NCBI RefSeq assembly: GCF_000611645.1
Contig: NW_014011484.1
Location: 1-10,309 of the forward strand
DNA: 10,309 nt
DNA from: Monoraphidium neglectum
Taxonomy: Eukaryota; Chlorophyta; Chlorophyceae; Sphaeropleales; Selenastraceae
Direction: 5' to 3'
The notes beneath the pieces are model-generated. The model had not been told where the DNA came from and did not search any database. It saw nothing but the letters and a program-made list of their open reading frames with translations. Position numbers and translations under genes: made by a program. Of the stretch, positions 1 through 7,551 are shown one piece after another; position 1 is the stretch's first letter; the number at the start of each line of letters is the position of its first letter.

Positions 1-120
1 GCCCGCCCGCGCTGCGCCCCCGGCGCCGGGCGCCGCCGCGGCGCGAGCGTCGCCGCCGCTGGCGAGGCTGCGCTGGCTTGGGCCCCGCAGCGGGCGGAGC
101 GGCAGGCTACGCCTGACTAA
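1..120 (+). CDS. Possible 3' end of an upstream gene (partial)
   Basis: Reading from base 1, one frame is open from the window edge to a TAA stop at 118-120, giving about 39 residues rich in Ala and Arg and ending ...ERQATPD. The segment is markedly more GC-rich than what follows, as expected for an exon in this genome. A TGTAA motif at 935-939 could be the matching polyadenylation signal. The stretch is short, a second frame is open as far as about 328, and no domain is visible, so this is only a candidate for the last coding exon of a gene lying to the left. It could equally be random GC-rich open frame. Confidence 0.25.
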   Translation, partial: ARPRCAPGAGRRRGASVAAAGEAALAWAPQRAERQATPD

Positions 121-934
121 ACGCGGACCCGGGGCGCTGCCGACCGATGAATGCGCCCCCGCCCTTGCACGAGCACAACCCGGCTCCCAGCCAATACAGC
201 CCGGAGCGATGCGCGACCTGAGGAGATTTGAGGGCGGCAAACGGGCAGGCCAGCGCACGTCACGCGACCACGTCGGCGCGTGCGCAGCCAGCGTGGCCGC
301 GCGAGCTGGGTGGGTGTGCGCGCGCTAGCGATCAGTGCTGCTTGCTGCGCCTGAGGCTACAGCTCGTTGAATGGGCTTGGCCACGGGTCGCGTGCCGGAG
401 TTCCAGGCACACGCGGGAGTGCATCAGCTCGCCCAGATAGGGCGCGTCCCCTTGAGCGCTCACGTCCAATACGGCGTTCTGCGGGGGATGCCTGCGTACT
501 ATCGCCAATGACGAGCAGGCCCTGTGATGAAGCAGGCTTCGTGCAGGTCGGTTGCTCTCCCAAGGAAGAACAGCGACCTGAACAGGACGCAGGTAATAGG
601 TTTAACAAGGAGAGGCCGGATGTTTCAAAACACTAGTAGATCACCTGGATGGCGATGGCTTGTGGGTGGCACCTGCCCCAGTGCTCTGCAGCGGCGGTCC
701 CCGCGCTGCACACTGCCGCCCAACTGTGCCGTACCGGTAGCGGCGGCACATGCAATAAGCACCTGACTGTGTGAGCATGTCTGTCGACTGTCCTTGACAT
801 GGCCCATGTCCAGCAGTTTGCTTCCTTGCAACTCTCCCCCATCGTTGTCATCACTGGACTTCATGAGACAAGTGCTGGCATGCATCACATGACTGGCTGC
901 AACACCCCTTTTCCTTAATGCCTTTCATTGGTTG

Positions 935-939
935 TGTAA
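935..939 (+). terminator. TGTAA polyadenylation signal candidate
   Basis: The pentamer TGTAA, the preferred polyadenylation signal of many green algae, occurs here in an AT-richer patch downstream of the possible upstream gene end. Cleavage would be expected about 10-20 bases further on. A pentamer is common by chance, so its role is inferred only from position. Confidence 0.3.
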
Positions 940-1522
940 TCGTGTGCTGCCTTCAATGTGAGGCCCACCCGCATTCATGCTTTAGAGTCGGCCTGTGTGC
1001 ATTTCGAACAGTTGCTGAGCTAGCGGTAGGTCAAACCAGCACCTGGTGAGGGCACCCATGTAGCGCAGGGCTGCACCAGTAGGAGGCCAGCAAACCGTTT
1101 GTGCACTGGCGCGGCAGTGCAGCCGCATGCAGTCGCGACCCTCTGCTGAGTGCATGCAAGGAGGCCCAACGAGCATGGAGGGGGAGAAAGGACCTGACCG
1201 AGGCCCCCTGCTCGCAGCAGCAAAACCATCTCACTCCGCGATTGCCGCCGCCGCCAAAAGCGTAGTCCTACGACTACAAACAGCTATTCATACCATACTG
1301 TAGTGCTAGCCAGGCCCGCAACAAGCAGCTGCGATGCAAGTGCTCAAGGTGAATTTTTTTCCGTGTTTACTTGAGCACTGCGTTGTCCGTCGATGTCCTA
1401 AAGGTTGTTTAGTTGTGCGCAAACATAATTGCAGAAAAGTGCACTGCCAGCGACTGACGCAAGCAGCAGCCCCGTGTTTGCTGCCGCTGAGCCCGGGCTA
1501 CGCTGTGCTGTGATCCCTGAGG

Positions 1523-1538
1523 TCTTGAAAAATCAAGA
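1523..1538. promoter_or_regulatory. Inverted repeat TCTTGA-AAAA-TCAAGA upstream of the PNUTS-like gene
   Basis: Two perfect 6-base arms (1523-1528 and 1533-1538) flank AAAA, about 140 bases before the start codon. The octamer GGTCTTGA that begins here (1521-1528) recurs at 1598-1605. This could be a dimeric transcription-factor site or a small hairpin in the 5' UTR. No known factor is assigned. Confidence 0.25.
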
Positions 1539-1679
1539 TTCTCAAACGGAAGCGCCAGGCGGGGACCTTGCGCGCCGCAAACGGCTGCGGTGGCTCCGGT
1601 CTTGATTTCTGATGCGCGGCTGCGCCTCGTCCGCCTGACCGCGTGCTGCGTGTGAAGCGTTTTTGTATCGTGGCATCGC

Positions 1680-4600
1680 ATGCCAGCTCAACGGGACCCT
1701 ATGTTGGATGAGCCGATGAGCCCAGGGGACTCGGACAGCACGGACGACGAGGAGCCCCTATCTGTGCGCTTCGCCCAGCGGCAGAGCATCGTGCAGGTCC
1801 AGGAATCCAAACAGCGCACACAAGGTCGGTAGGACCCAGAAACGAACGATCACGATTGCCGTGCGTAGCGATCTGGCGCACCGCGATCGCCGTACACCGC
1901 ACGCAAGCATCGCCTCGCCTATAACTCAGTATAGGGCCGGCAAGGCACTTTGCCACACAAGCCACTGCGTAGGGGCACATCTGGTGCATGCGTGTTGCGA
2001 TCCAGCTGCAGGGCTATGCTCTGCTGTGACGCGGCGCCCCCAAGTGGTTGGGCACCGTCACTCGCCACCTGCAGACCCTAGGCAGCATCACTCCACTCCC
2101 ACTGCAAATCCAACCCATTTTCGCAGGCGCGCCAGCCTCCGACGATGAGGGGTCGGCGTCAGACGCCTCCGGCAACGACGCTGCCAATGGCGCCTCCAGC
2201 ACAAGCTCGTCGTCCTCCGGCTCCGGCAGTGACTCATCCGATGAGAGCTCCTCCGCCGATGACGACGACAACGATGCCGGCTCCCGCCTCGCGAAGCGCC
2301 GGCGGCGCTCCGGCAGCAGCGACGGCGGCGGCAGCGCCGCTGGCGGCGCCGCCGGCGTCAAGCGCCGCACGCGGCGGCCGTCGCACTACCCGCGCTTCAA
2401 CAGTAAGGACCGCTGCGGCAAGTGCCACACCTGCCTCAACCCCCAGATGAAAAAGGCGTGCATCACGCGGCGCGAGGAGTACGACCAGAAGATCCGCAGG
2501 CAGCAGGAGCAGGACCAGGGCGGGCAGAACGCCTCCCCCCGGCCCCGCAAGCGCAAGGCCGCAACCAAGAACGGCGCGGCGGCAACCGCAGCCGCCCCGG
2601 CGCCGCCGCCGCCGCCTTCTTCTCAGCCTCCTCAGCCTCCCCCACCCCAGCAGCAGCAGCAGATCGAGCGCGCCCAGGCCAAGCGGCAGCCCAAGCCGGC
2701 GCCGGCGCCCCCGGCTGCCCCCGAGTCGCTGGCGGCGTATGAGGGCATCTTGGCGTCCCTGATCGACCACTCCGGCGGCGTCCGCCCCGCCGACGCCCCC
2801 GCGCTCGTCGCGCAGCTGCCGCGCTTCACGACGGCCGGCAGCCGGCGGCTCGCGCTGCTCGTCCTCGGCCTCACGCGCGAGCGCGGGCTCGCAGCTTTCA
2901 TGGCCGCCGGCGGCGCGGACGCGCTCGCGGGGTGGCTCGCCGAGGCGCGGCCGAGGGCCGCGGAGGGCAGCAAGGAGGCGGCGGCGCTGATAGTGGATGT
3001 GCTCAAGGCAGTGGCGCGCCTGCCGGTCGACATGGCGTTCCTCAAGGCGAGCCCCATCACGAAGGCCGTCGGCGGCCTGCGGAAGCACCCTGTGCCCGCG
3101 GTCGAGGCCGAGGCAAAGGCGTGCGTTGACCAGCTCTACAAGCGCGCGTCTGCCGGCAGTGGGGCCGCCGACGCGGCGGCGGCGGGCAGGGCGCCGCCGG
3201 CGGCCAAGCGAGCCAAGACTGACGATCAGGTTTGTGTGGAGGTGTTGAGAGCGAGCTTCTACATCGTGTCGCGCGGCGAGCGTTGGCGTGCGGTGTCGGC
3301 GCAGTGTGTGGTGGTGTTGCGCGTGCGGTTGTGTCGGCCTGGAGTGTTGTCGCGTTGAATGCAAGGCATGGGTTTGTTGTGTGCTTGGCATAGCGCCGCA
3401 GGTCTGCCGCCCTCAGCCCAAAACCCTGAGATCAGCAGCCGCAGTCAGCCCTAAATTCCCTGGGTGCTGAGCACGCGACGCGCTGGCCAGGAGGCACTGC
3501 GCCCCACCCGTGACGCACCCCGGCTGTCGGTGAAGCGCCGCCCACGCTGTACCCCGTGCCGCTGCTGCTTGCCGCGCCTGCCAAGCCCTGCTGCTGTGCC
3601 AGCAACGCTCGCTTCGAGGCCGGTTGCCGCAGCGATCGGCGCTCCTGCACGGGCGCAGCGTCCCGCAGCGGCACCCGTAGGCGCTGCGGTCCCGCGGGCC
3701 TTGGGTGTGCGCCGCGGCGCCGCCCTCAGCGCTCCGCTGCAGCCCTGAGCTTGGGTCCAGGCGCGCATGCTTGTGACGCTGCGGCCCCTTTGCAGCCACG
3801 GCCCAGGCATCTGGCGCGTGTCGCACCAAAACAGGGGTGCTAGTGGTCACTGCAGGCGGAGAGAGGGGCTTGGCACGGCCCGGGTAGAGGGCGCACGAGC
3901 CAGCGCTGCTGCTGCGGGCGCAGCGTGCGACGGTGATGCGCAGGCAGGCATGCATGATGCAGCGCTTCGTGCGCCTGGGTGTGTGTGCATGTGTGTATGT
4001 GTGTGTGAAAAAGAGAGAGAATGAGCGTGTGCGGTGATGTGCACGAGCATGTACGTGTGTAAACGCGCGTGCGCGCTGCCCCAGTCATGTGCGCGCTGCC
4101 GCACACGTGTGTGTGTGTGTGTGTGTATGTGTGTGCGTGCGTGTGTGCGTGCGCGTACGCTTGCATGTATTTGTCGTGGCCCCCTCCTGGTAACCCCAAT
4201 CCAGCCTTGGCTGCCATACACATGGCAAGGGCGAGAGTGGGGGAGCAAGTGCCTCGGAGCCCCGCTGCCGCTGCCGCCGCTGCGGGCGGCTGAAGGCGAC
4301 CCTCCTTATCTGCACATCCAAACACACACACACACACACCGCTTTGGGCGCGCTGATCACGATGGTGCAGACAGCATCCCACAGGCGACACCCAACTATG
4401 CCCTGGACCGCCCCTTGGCCCCGCCACTCCCAACCCCTCCCCTGCTGCTTACCCCACGCAACGCAACGCCACCTAGTTTACCAGCACGCTTACGTGTGCT
4501 GCCACCATACCTTCCCACCAACCCTCGAAGTCCGATCCCTAAACCCTGGACCCTGCAACCACCATCACAGGCGAAGGCAGCAGCCGGGGCAGGCGGCAGG

Positions 4601-6335
4601 CACCCGTCAGCGTCTGCTGCGGGCGCGGCGAGCAGCATTCACCTGCTGTCTGAAAACGACCTGTTTAAACCGGCCGCGCCTAAACCCAAGCCGGCGGTGC
4701 AGCCGCAGCCCCCCAAGGTGCGGCGAGCGGCGCGTGTGCGCCTGGGGCTTGCGCTGAGTGCCGACGGGGGTCGGCTTGAAAGGGAGCAGGGGTGCGTGCC
4801 CGGCCGTGTGAAGCCACAGGCGGCGCTTGTGTTCAACACGGGCTCGGCTGCGCGGCCCGCGACCACCGCGCGCGCACCGCAGGCGGCGGGCGTGCAGAGG
4901 ATGGACGCGGCGGAGGCGCGCCAGCTGGCCGCGGCGGCGGCGGCAAACGGCAGGGCGCCGGCGGCGGTCGGCGCGGGGCGGCAGCAGCAGCAGAAGCCGC
5001 AGGGGCAGCAGGAGGTCGTGTCGGCGCGCATCGTCGTGCGGGAGGACGGCAGCGGCGTGGATCTTCAATTGTTGTTACAGAAAGCAAACCAGGAGCAGCA
5101 CCAAGCCCCTGCCTCAGCAGCAAATTCTGGCATGGCCCGCATCGGCGCCCGTCCGGCGCGGCCCGGCTTTGGCAACTCTGCAGCGCGCCCTGGCGCCGGC
5201 GCCCCGCCGGCCGCCGCCGCCGCCGGCGCGGCGGGCGTGACGCGCATCGGCGGGGTCAGCCGCATCGGCGCCCCCAGCTCCGTGACCGCGCGCCTGCTGG
5301 CGGCGCCCGCGCTGACCGGCGCGGCCCTGCGCGCGCAGCGCGCGGCAGCGCAGGTACCGGAGGCGGATCAGGAGCCTCGCCGCAAGGCGGGCAGCGGGAA
5401 GCGCGTGAGCTGGCAGGCGGACATGCGGCTGGTGAATGTGAGGTGGTTCCGGAAGGAGGATGCGCCCCAGCAGGTGCGTGCGTCCCCATTGACCGCTGCA
5501 TGCGCGCGTGCACACAGGCGTGTGCGTGCACGCGTGCGCGCGCACGCATGTGCTTGTGTGTATATATGTGTCTGCGATGCAAGAGGATGGATGTTCGCAA
5601 TGCAGGGGTCCTCATCAGCATCAGTGTGCATGCACACTTGTGCTGGCCTCCTATCGAAAGCGAGCATTGGCCCCCGCCATGCCACACGTTTGCATGGCGG
5701 CTGTCGGCGCTGTGGTCAGCCAAGTCCAGCAGGCAGGCATGCTCCTTGCGCTCTCTCTCTCTCACACATACACACACACAGGCAGGCATGCTGGACTCTC
5801 TCTTTCTCCCTGACAGACACACCACACACACACGCACACACACACAATACACGCAAACACGCATGCACACCCCAGGCGCGCGGGGACTCTCTCTACACGG
5901 ATGAGGAGCTGCGGAAAGCGGCCCACAGCCACCCCACCTTCAGCGAGGCGGCGCGGCAGGAGCACATGCGGGAACGCGAATTCCTGCAGCAGGTGGGTGT
6001 GGCCCAGGCCGGGGTGCGCTTCTTGGGGCAGGCGGCTCAGCAGGGCCCCTTCCAGCGCCTTGGAGAGTCATTCTAGGACGGGGCGCGCTTGCGTCGCCTG
6101 CTTTTTATGAATCCCTTGAGACCTCGGTTGCGTCAAAAGGATTAGCTGAGGCCAGGTATCAGTGTCATGGCACACACAACACACACACACACACTCTCTC
6201 ACACACACACAAACACACACACACACACGTATGCACCCATTTTGCCACGCGGCGTCTCAACCCTGCACCCCGCGCATCTCACCCGCAGATGCACCACACA
6301 GAGCAGCACCAGCAGCAGCACCACCAGCAGCACCT

Positions 6336-6385
<50 letters not shown>

Positions 6386-7551
6386 TCCACGACAACGCCC
6401 GCCGCATGCGCGCCGCCGTCGCCGCGGTCGCCCCCTCAGTCGCCTGGGTGCCAGCGCCGCCTGTCGCCCTCTGCGCCGACTGGGGGGTCGCGGCGGGCGA
6501 GGACTCGTCAGAGGCGCCGCGCCTGCAGCAGCTGGCCGCCGGCCGCCCCGCGACGGCGGCCGTCTTCCCGGCGCCGTCGACCCCTTCAGAGCCGCCGGAG
6601 CACCTCCGCGGCCGCGGCGCCGCCGCGGCCGGCGCGCCTGCCGTGGTCATCCCGTGGGAGCCGGCGCCGGCGGCCGCCCCCGCGCCGGTGGCCGTGCCCA
6701 CCGGCGCGCCGCAGCCACAGCCGCTGCAGCAGCAGCAGCAGCAGCAGCAGCCGGCGGTTCAGCTCGCGGGCGGCGGCTACGTGGTGCATCCTGCCGCGCA
6801 CGGCGGCATGGCCACCGTAGTGCTGCCCGCGCCCGCGCCTGCACCCGCACCAGCGCCCGCGCCCGTGCCCGTCCCCGCGCCTGCGCCCGCGCCCGCCGCT
6901 GCGCCGCCGCCGGGGCTGCAGGCGGTGTTGAGCAGCCTCGCTAGCATTCTGCCGCAGGCGACAGCATCCGCAACGCCACCCGCGGGCCTGGCGGCGCCGG
7001 GCGCTCACTCGGGCCTGCAGCTGCGGCCGGCGCCCGGCGCGGCGCCGGCGCCGAGCCTTTTTGGCTCCCACAGTCAGCTGCAGCCGCCGCGGCCCGCGGC
7101 GCCGCTATTTCCGCCGCAGCAGCCGCAGCAGCAACAGCCGCAGCCGCAGCTCCAGCTGTTTGGAGCGCCGCCGGGTCAGCCCGGCTACACACCTGTGCAG
7201 CATCCGTTGCAGGGCCCATCGCAGCAGCAACAGCAGCAGCAGCGACCGCCACACCACTTCGGCCCCCCGCAGCAACACAACCCCCAATTCGCGCCTGCGC
7301 CCGGGGGCTTCGGGCCGCCCCACCACGGCGGCCCCCCACCCCGCGGCAGCGGCGGTGGCGGCGGCGGCCCGGGCCCGTTCCAGAGCCATGGCCGGCCTGG
7401 CCCGGGCGGCCCCGGCGGCCCGCGGCCGCCCAACTTCCGCAGCCGTCCCTGCCAGTACTTCAACCGGCCCGGCAGCTGCCGCCACGGCGACGACTGCTCG
7501 TTCATGCACGTGCGGCCGGGGGAGTCTAGGGACGTGCGGGAAGGGCGCTGA
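1680..7551 (+). CDS. PPP1R10: PNUTS-like PP1 regulatory subunit (TFIIS-N, RVxF, CCCH), spliced
   Basis: Exons 1680-1824, 2127-3229, 4571-5473, 5876-5992 and 6289-7551 join in frame, with consensus GT..AG introns, into about 1176 aa ending at TGA 7549-7551. The ATG at 1680 is chosen because exon 1 is open and acidic (DSDSTDDEEPLSVRF) and its phase matches exon 2, which has no usable upstream ATG of its own; another in-frame ATG lies at 1701. Order of parts: acidic/Ser-rich residues 1-110; basic patches; CXXC-like cysteines 145-160; NLS-like RPRKRK 187-192; Pro/Gln-rich linker; TFIIS N-terminal-like domain about 310-390; RIG repeats 606-649; PP1-docking KRVSW 693-697; helix FSEAARQEHMREREFL; polyQ 773-788 and 903-910; Gly-rich 1104-1138; CCCH finger 1144-1163. 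This order matches animal PNUTS, which recruits PP1 to chromatin and dephosphorylates RNA polymerase II-associated factors. Orthology is inferred from architecture and motifs. The length is above the roughly 940 aa of human PNUTS because of low-complexity inserts. One internal 102-base segment may be an extra intron. Confidence 0.68.
1825..2126 (+). other. Intron 1 of the PNUTS-like gene (302 bp)
   Basis: Donor CAAG|GTCGGT and acceptor CATTTTCGCAG|GCG. It splits a Gly codon (phase 1: G + GC), which keeps the acidic exon 1 in frame with GAPASDDEGS of exon 2. The alternative donor GTAGG at 1829 would break the frame. Confidence 0.7.
2414..2461 (+). other. CXXC-like half zinc finger (C145-C160) in the PNUTS-like protein
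   Basis: The residues CGKCHTCLNPQMKKAC give the spacing C-x2-C-x2-C-x8-C, followed by a basic stretch (ITRR). This resembles one half of a zf-CXXC domain, whose full form has two CxxCxxC clusters plus distal cysteines and binds unmethylated CpG DNA. Only one cluster is visible, so DNA binding is inference. It is preceded by basic residues (KRRTRRPSHYPRF) that could add DNA affinity. Confidence 0.55.
2909..3151 (+). other. TFIIS N-terminal-like (TND/LW) domain, residues ~310-390
   Basis: The helical segment carries the Trp-Leu pair that names the LW fold (GWLAEA, W318-L319), then a VLKAVARLP helix, and FLKASPITKAVGGLRKH (from F353) followed by EAKACVDQLYKR. This is the signature layout of the TFIIS N-terminal domain found in TFIIS, Spt6-binding Iws1, Elongin A, LEDGF and PNUTS; in transcription regulators it binds short disordered motifs. 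A further helical segment upstream (residues 250-309) probably belongs to the same superhelix. Confidence 0.7.
3978..4160 (+). repeat. (GT)n microsatellite cluster in intron 2
   Basis: Two imperfect GT tracts (3978-4007 and 4106-4160), the second starting with an uninterrupted run of about ten GT units and continuing into GC/GT alternation. A short GA run lies between them. Such tracts are common in green-algal introns; they shift easily in length and should be polymorphic. Confidence 0.85.
4322..4339 (+). repeat. (AC)9 microsatellite in intron 2
   Basis: Nine uninterrupted AC units. In the transcript this tract is complementary to the GT tracts lying 160-340 bases upstream in the same intron. 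Confidence 0.9.
4718..4819 (+). other. Possible additional 102-bp in-frame intron (or coding)
   Basis: The segment begins CCAAG|GTGCGG and ends AAGCCACAG|GCG, so both ends look like splice sites, and its length is divisible by three with no in-frame stop. Removing it joins ...QPQPPK to AALVFNTG and shortens the protein to about 1142 aa. Its translation (VRRAARVRLGLAL...) has no recognisable pattern. I kept it as coding in the main model but cannot decide from sequence alone. Confidence 0.45.
5399..5413 (+). other. PP1-docking RVxF motif (KRVSW, residues 693-697)
   Basis: KRVSW fits the PP1-binding consensus of a basic residue, then V/I, any residue, then F/W. The aromatic position is Trp, as in the TVTW motif of animal PNUTS. 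It is followed by QADMRLVNVRWF, similar in placement to the segment that follows the motif in PNUTS, and after splicing by FSEAARQEHMREREFL, resembling the PNUTS Glu/Arg-rich helix. Numbering is 34 lower if the optional intron is real. Confidence 0.65.
5732..5840 (+). repeat. Two-copy ~49-bp direct repeat plus CA tracts in intron 3
   Basis: The 12-mer GGCAGGCATGCT occurs at 5732-5743 and 5781-5792. Each copy is followed by a CTCTCT run and then a CACACA run, so the unit repeats with a period of 49 bases. The core GGCAGGCATGC also occurs in intron 2 at 3943-3953. This looks like a local tandem duplication. Confidence 0.7.
5823..5870 (+). repeat. Imperfect (CA)n tract before the intron 3 acceptor
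   Basis: A CA-rich run ends only about five bases before the acceptor AG at 5874-5875 and occupies the place of a usual polypyrimidine tract. Confidence 0.8.
5993..6288 (+). other. Intron 4 of the PNUTS-like gene (296 bp)
   Basis: Donor CAGCAG|GTGGGT and acceptor ATCTCACCCGCAG|ATG, phase 0. Reading on through the donor adds 27 residues and stops at TAG 6074-6076, so a retained intron would yield a protein of about 783 aa without the Gly-rich region and CCCH finger. A CA-rich tract fills 6171-6228. Confidence 0.7.
6171..6228 (+). repeat. (CA)n microsatellite in intron 4
   Basis: Imperfect CA repeat with CT interruptions in the 3' half of the intron, about 60 bases upstream of the acceptor. 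Confidence 0.85.
6337..6384 (+). repeat. (CAG)16 coding repeat, polyglutamine
   Basis: Sixteen uninterrupted CAG codons encode Gln 773-788 at the start of the last exon, just after a His/Gln-rich lead-in. The purity of the codon run points to recent slippage expansion. Confidence 0.95.
6727..6750 (+). repeat. (CAG)8 coding repeat, polyglutamine
   Basis: Eight uninterrupted CAG codons encode Gln 903-910. Further shorter Gln runs follow around 7119-7160 and 7219-7242. Confidence 0.95.
6829..6912 (+). repeat. Pro-Ala dipeptide repeat in the last exon
   Basis: A run of alternating Pro and Ala codons with a VPVP interruption ends in AAAPPPG. It should be an extended, disordered linker between the polyQ region and the C-terminal finger. 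Confidence 0.85.
7450..7509 (+). other. CCCH zinc finger, residues 1144-1163
   Basis: Cys and His follow the classic spacing C-x8-C-x5-C-x3-H (C1144, C1153, C1159, H1163), with aromatic residues where RNA-binding fingers of this class have them (QYF after the first Cys, F before the His). It lies 13 residues before the stop and directly after a Gly/Pro-rich stretch, as the single CCCH finger does in animal PNUTS. Confidence 0.85.

Larger units (their letters stand above)
121..1679. other. Intergenic: possible upstream 3' UTR, then promoter/5' region of the PNUTS-like gene
   Basis: About 1.56 kb with no coding region I can support. Open frames on both strands are short, overlap one another and have no recognisable domain or biased composition. 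The left half (to about 950) is compatible with a long green-algal 3' UTR ending near the TGTAA at 935-939. The right half (about 960-1679) has several lower-GC patches (around 1260-1440) and should contain the promoter and 5' UTR of the gene starting at 1680. No convincing TATA box was found. Confidence 0.5.
3230..4570 (+). other. Intron 2 of the PNUTS-like gene (1341 bp) with TG and CA tracts
   Basis: Donor GATCAG|GTTTGT and acceptor ACCATCACAG|GCG, phase 0. If retained, translation adds 42 residues and stops at 3358. The intron contains GT-rich tracts (3978-4007, 4106-4160), a GA run at about 4010-4022, a TGTAA at 4058-4062 and an (AC)9 tract at 4322-4339. The left part (3400-3760) is GC-rich with an open Ala/Pro/Arg-rich frame and could hide an unrecognised small exon, but no boundary pair stood out. 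Confidence 0.6.
5474..5875 (+). other. Intron 3 of the PNUTS-like gene (402 bp)
   Basis: Donor CAGCAG|GTGCGT and acceptor CACCCCAG|GCG, phase 0, joining EDAPQQ to ARGDSLYTDEEL. The 5' part is alternating purine-pyrimidine GT/GC sequence with a 16-base palindrome (5532-5547). The 3' part is CA- and CT-rich and reaches almost to the acceptor. The frame also happens to stay open through this intron, so retention would insert 134 residues without a stop. Confidence 0.7.

Noticed and set aside
2048..2126. Extension of exon 2 upstream to 2048 as an alternative N-terminus
   Set aside because: The first codon there is TTG, not ATG, and the segment ends in a good acceptor (TTTTCGCAG); the 1680 exon supplies an ATG and matching phase.
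2234..3391. Long minus-strand open frame (385 codons) opposite exon 2
   Set aside because: It is the antisense shadow of a GC-rich coding exon, dominated by Arg/Gly/Ala, with no domain.
4034..4570. Upstream open frame leading into exon 3 through the TG tract, as a separate gene start
   Set aside because: It reads through microsatellite sequence (Cys/Val/Arg repeats) and a clean acceptor at 4570, in the phase required by exon 2, explains exon 3 better.
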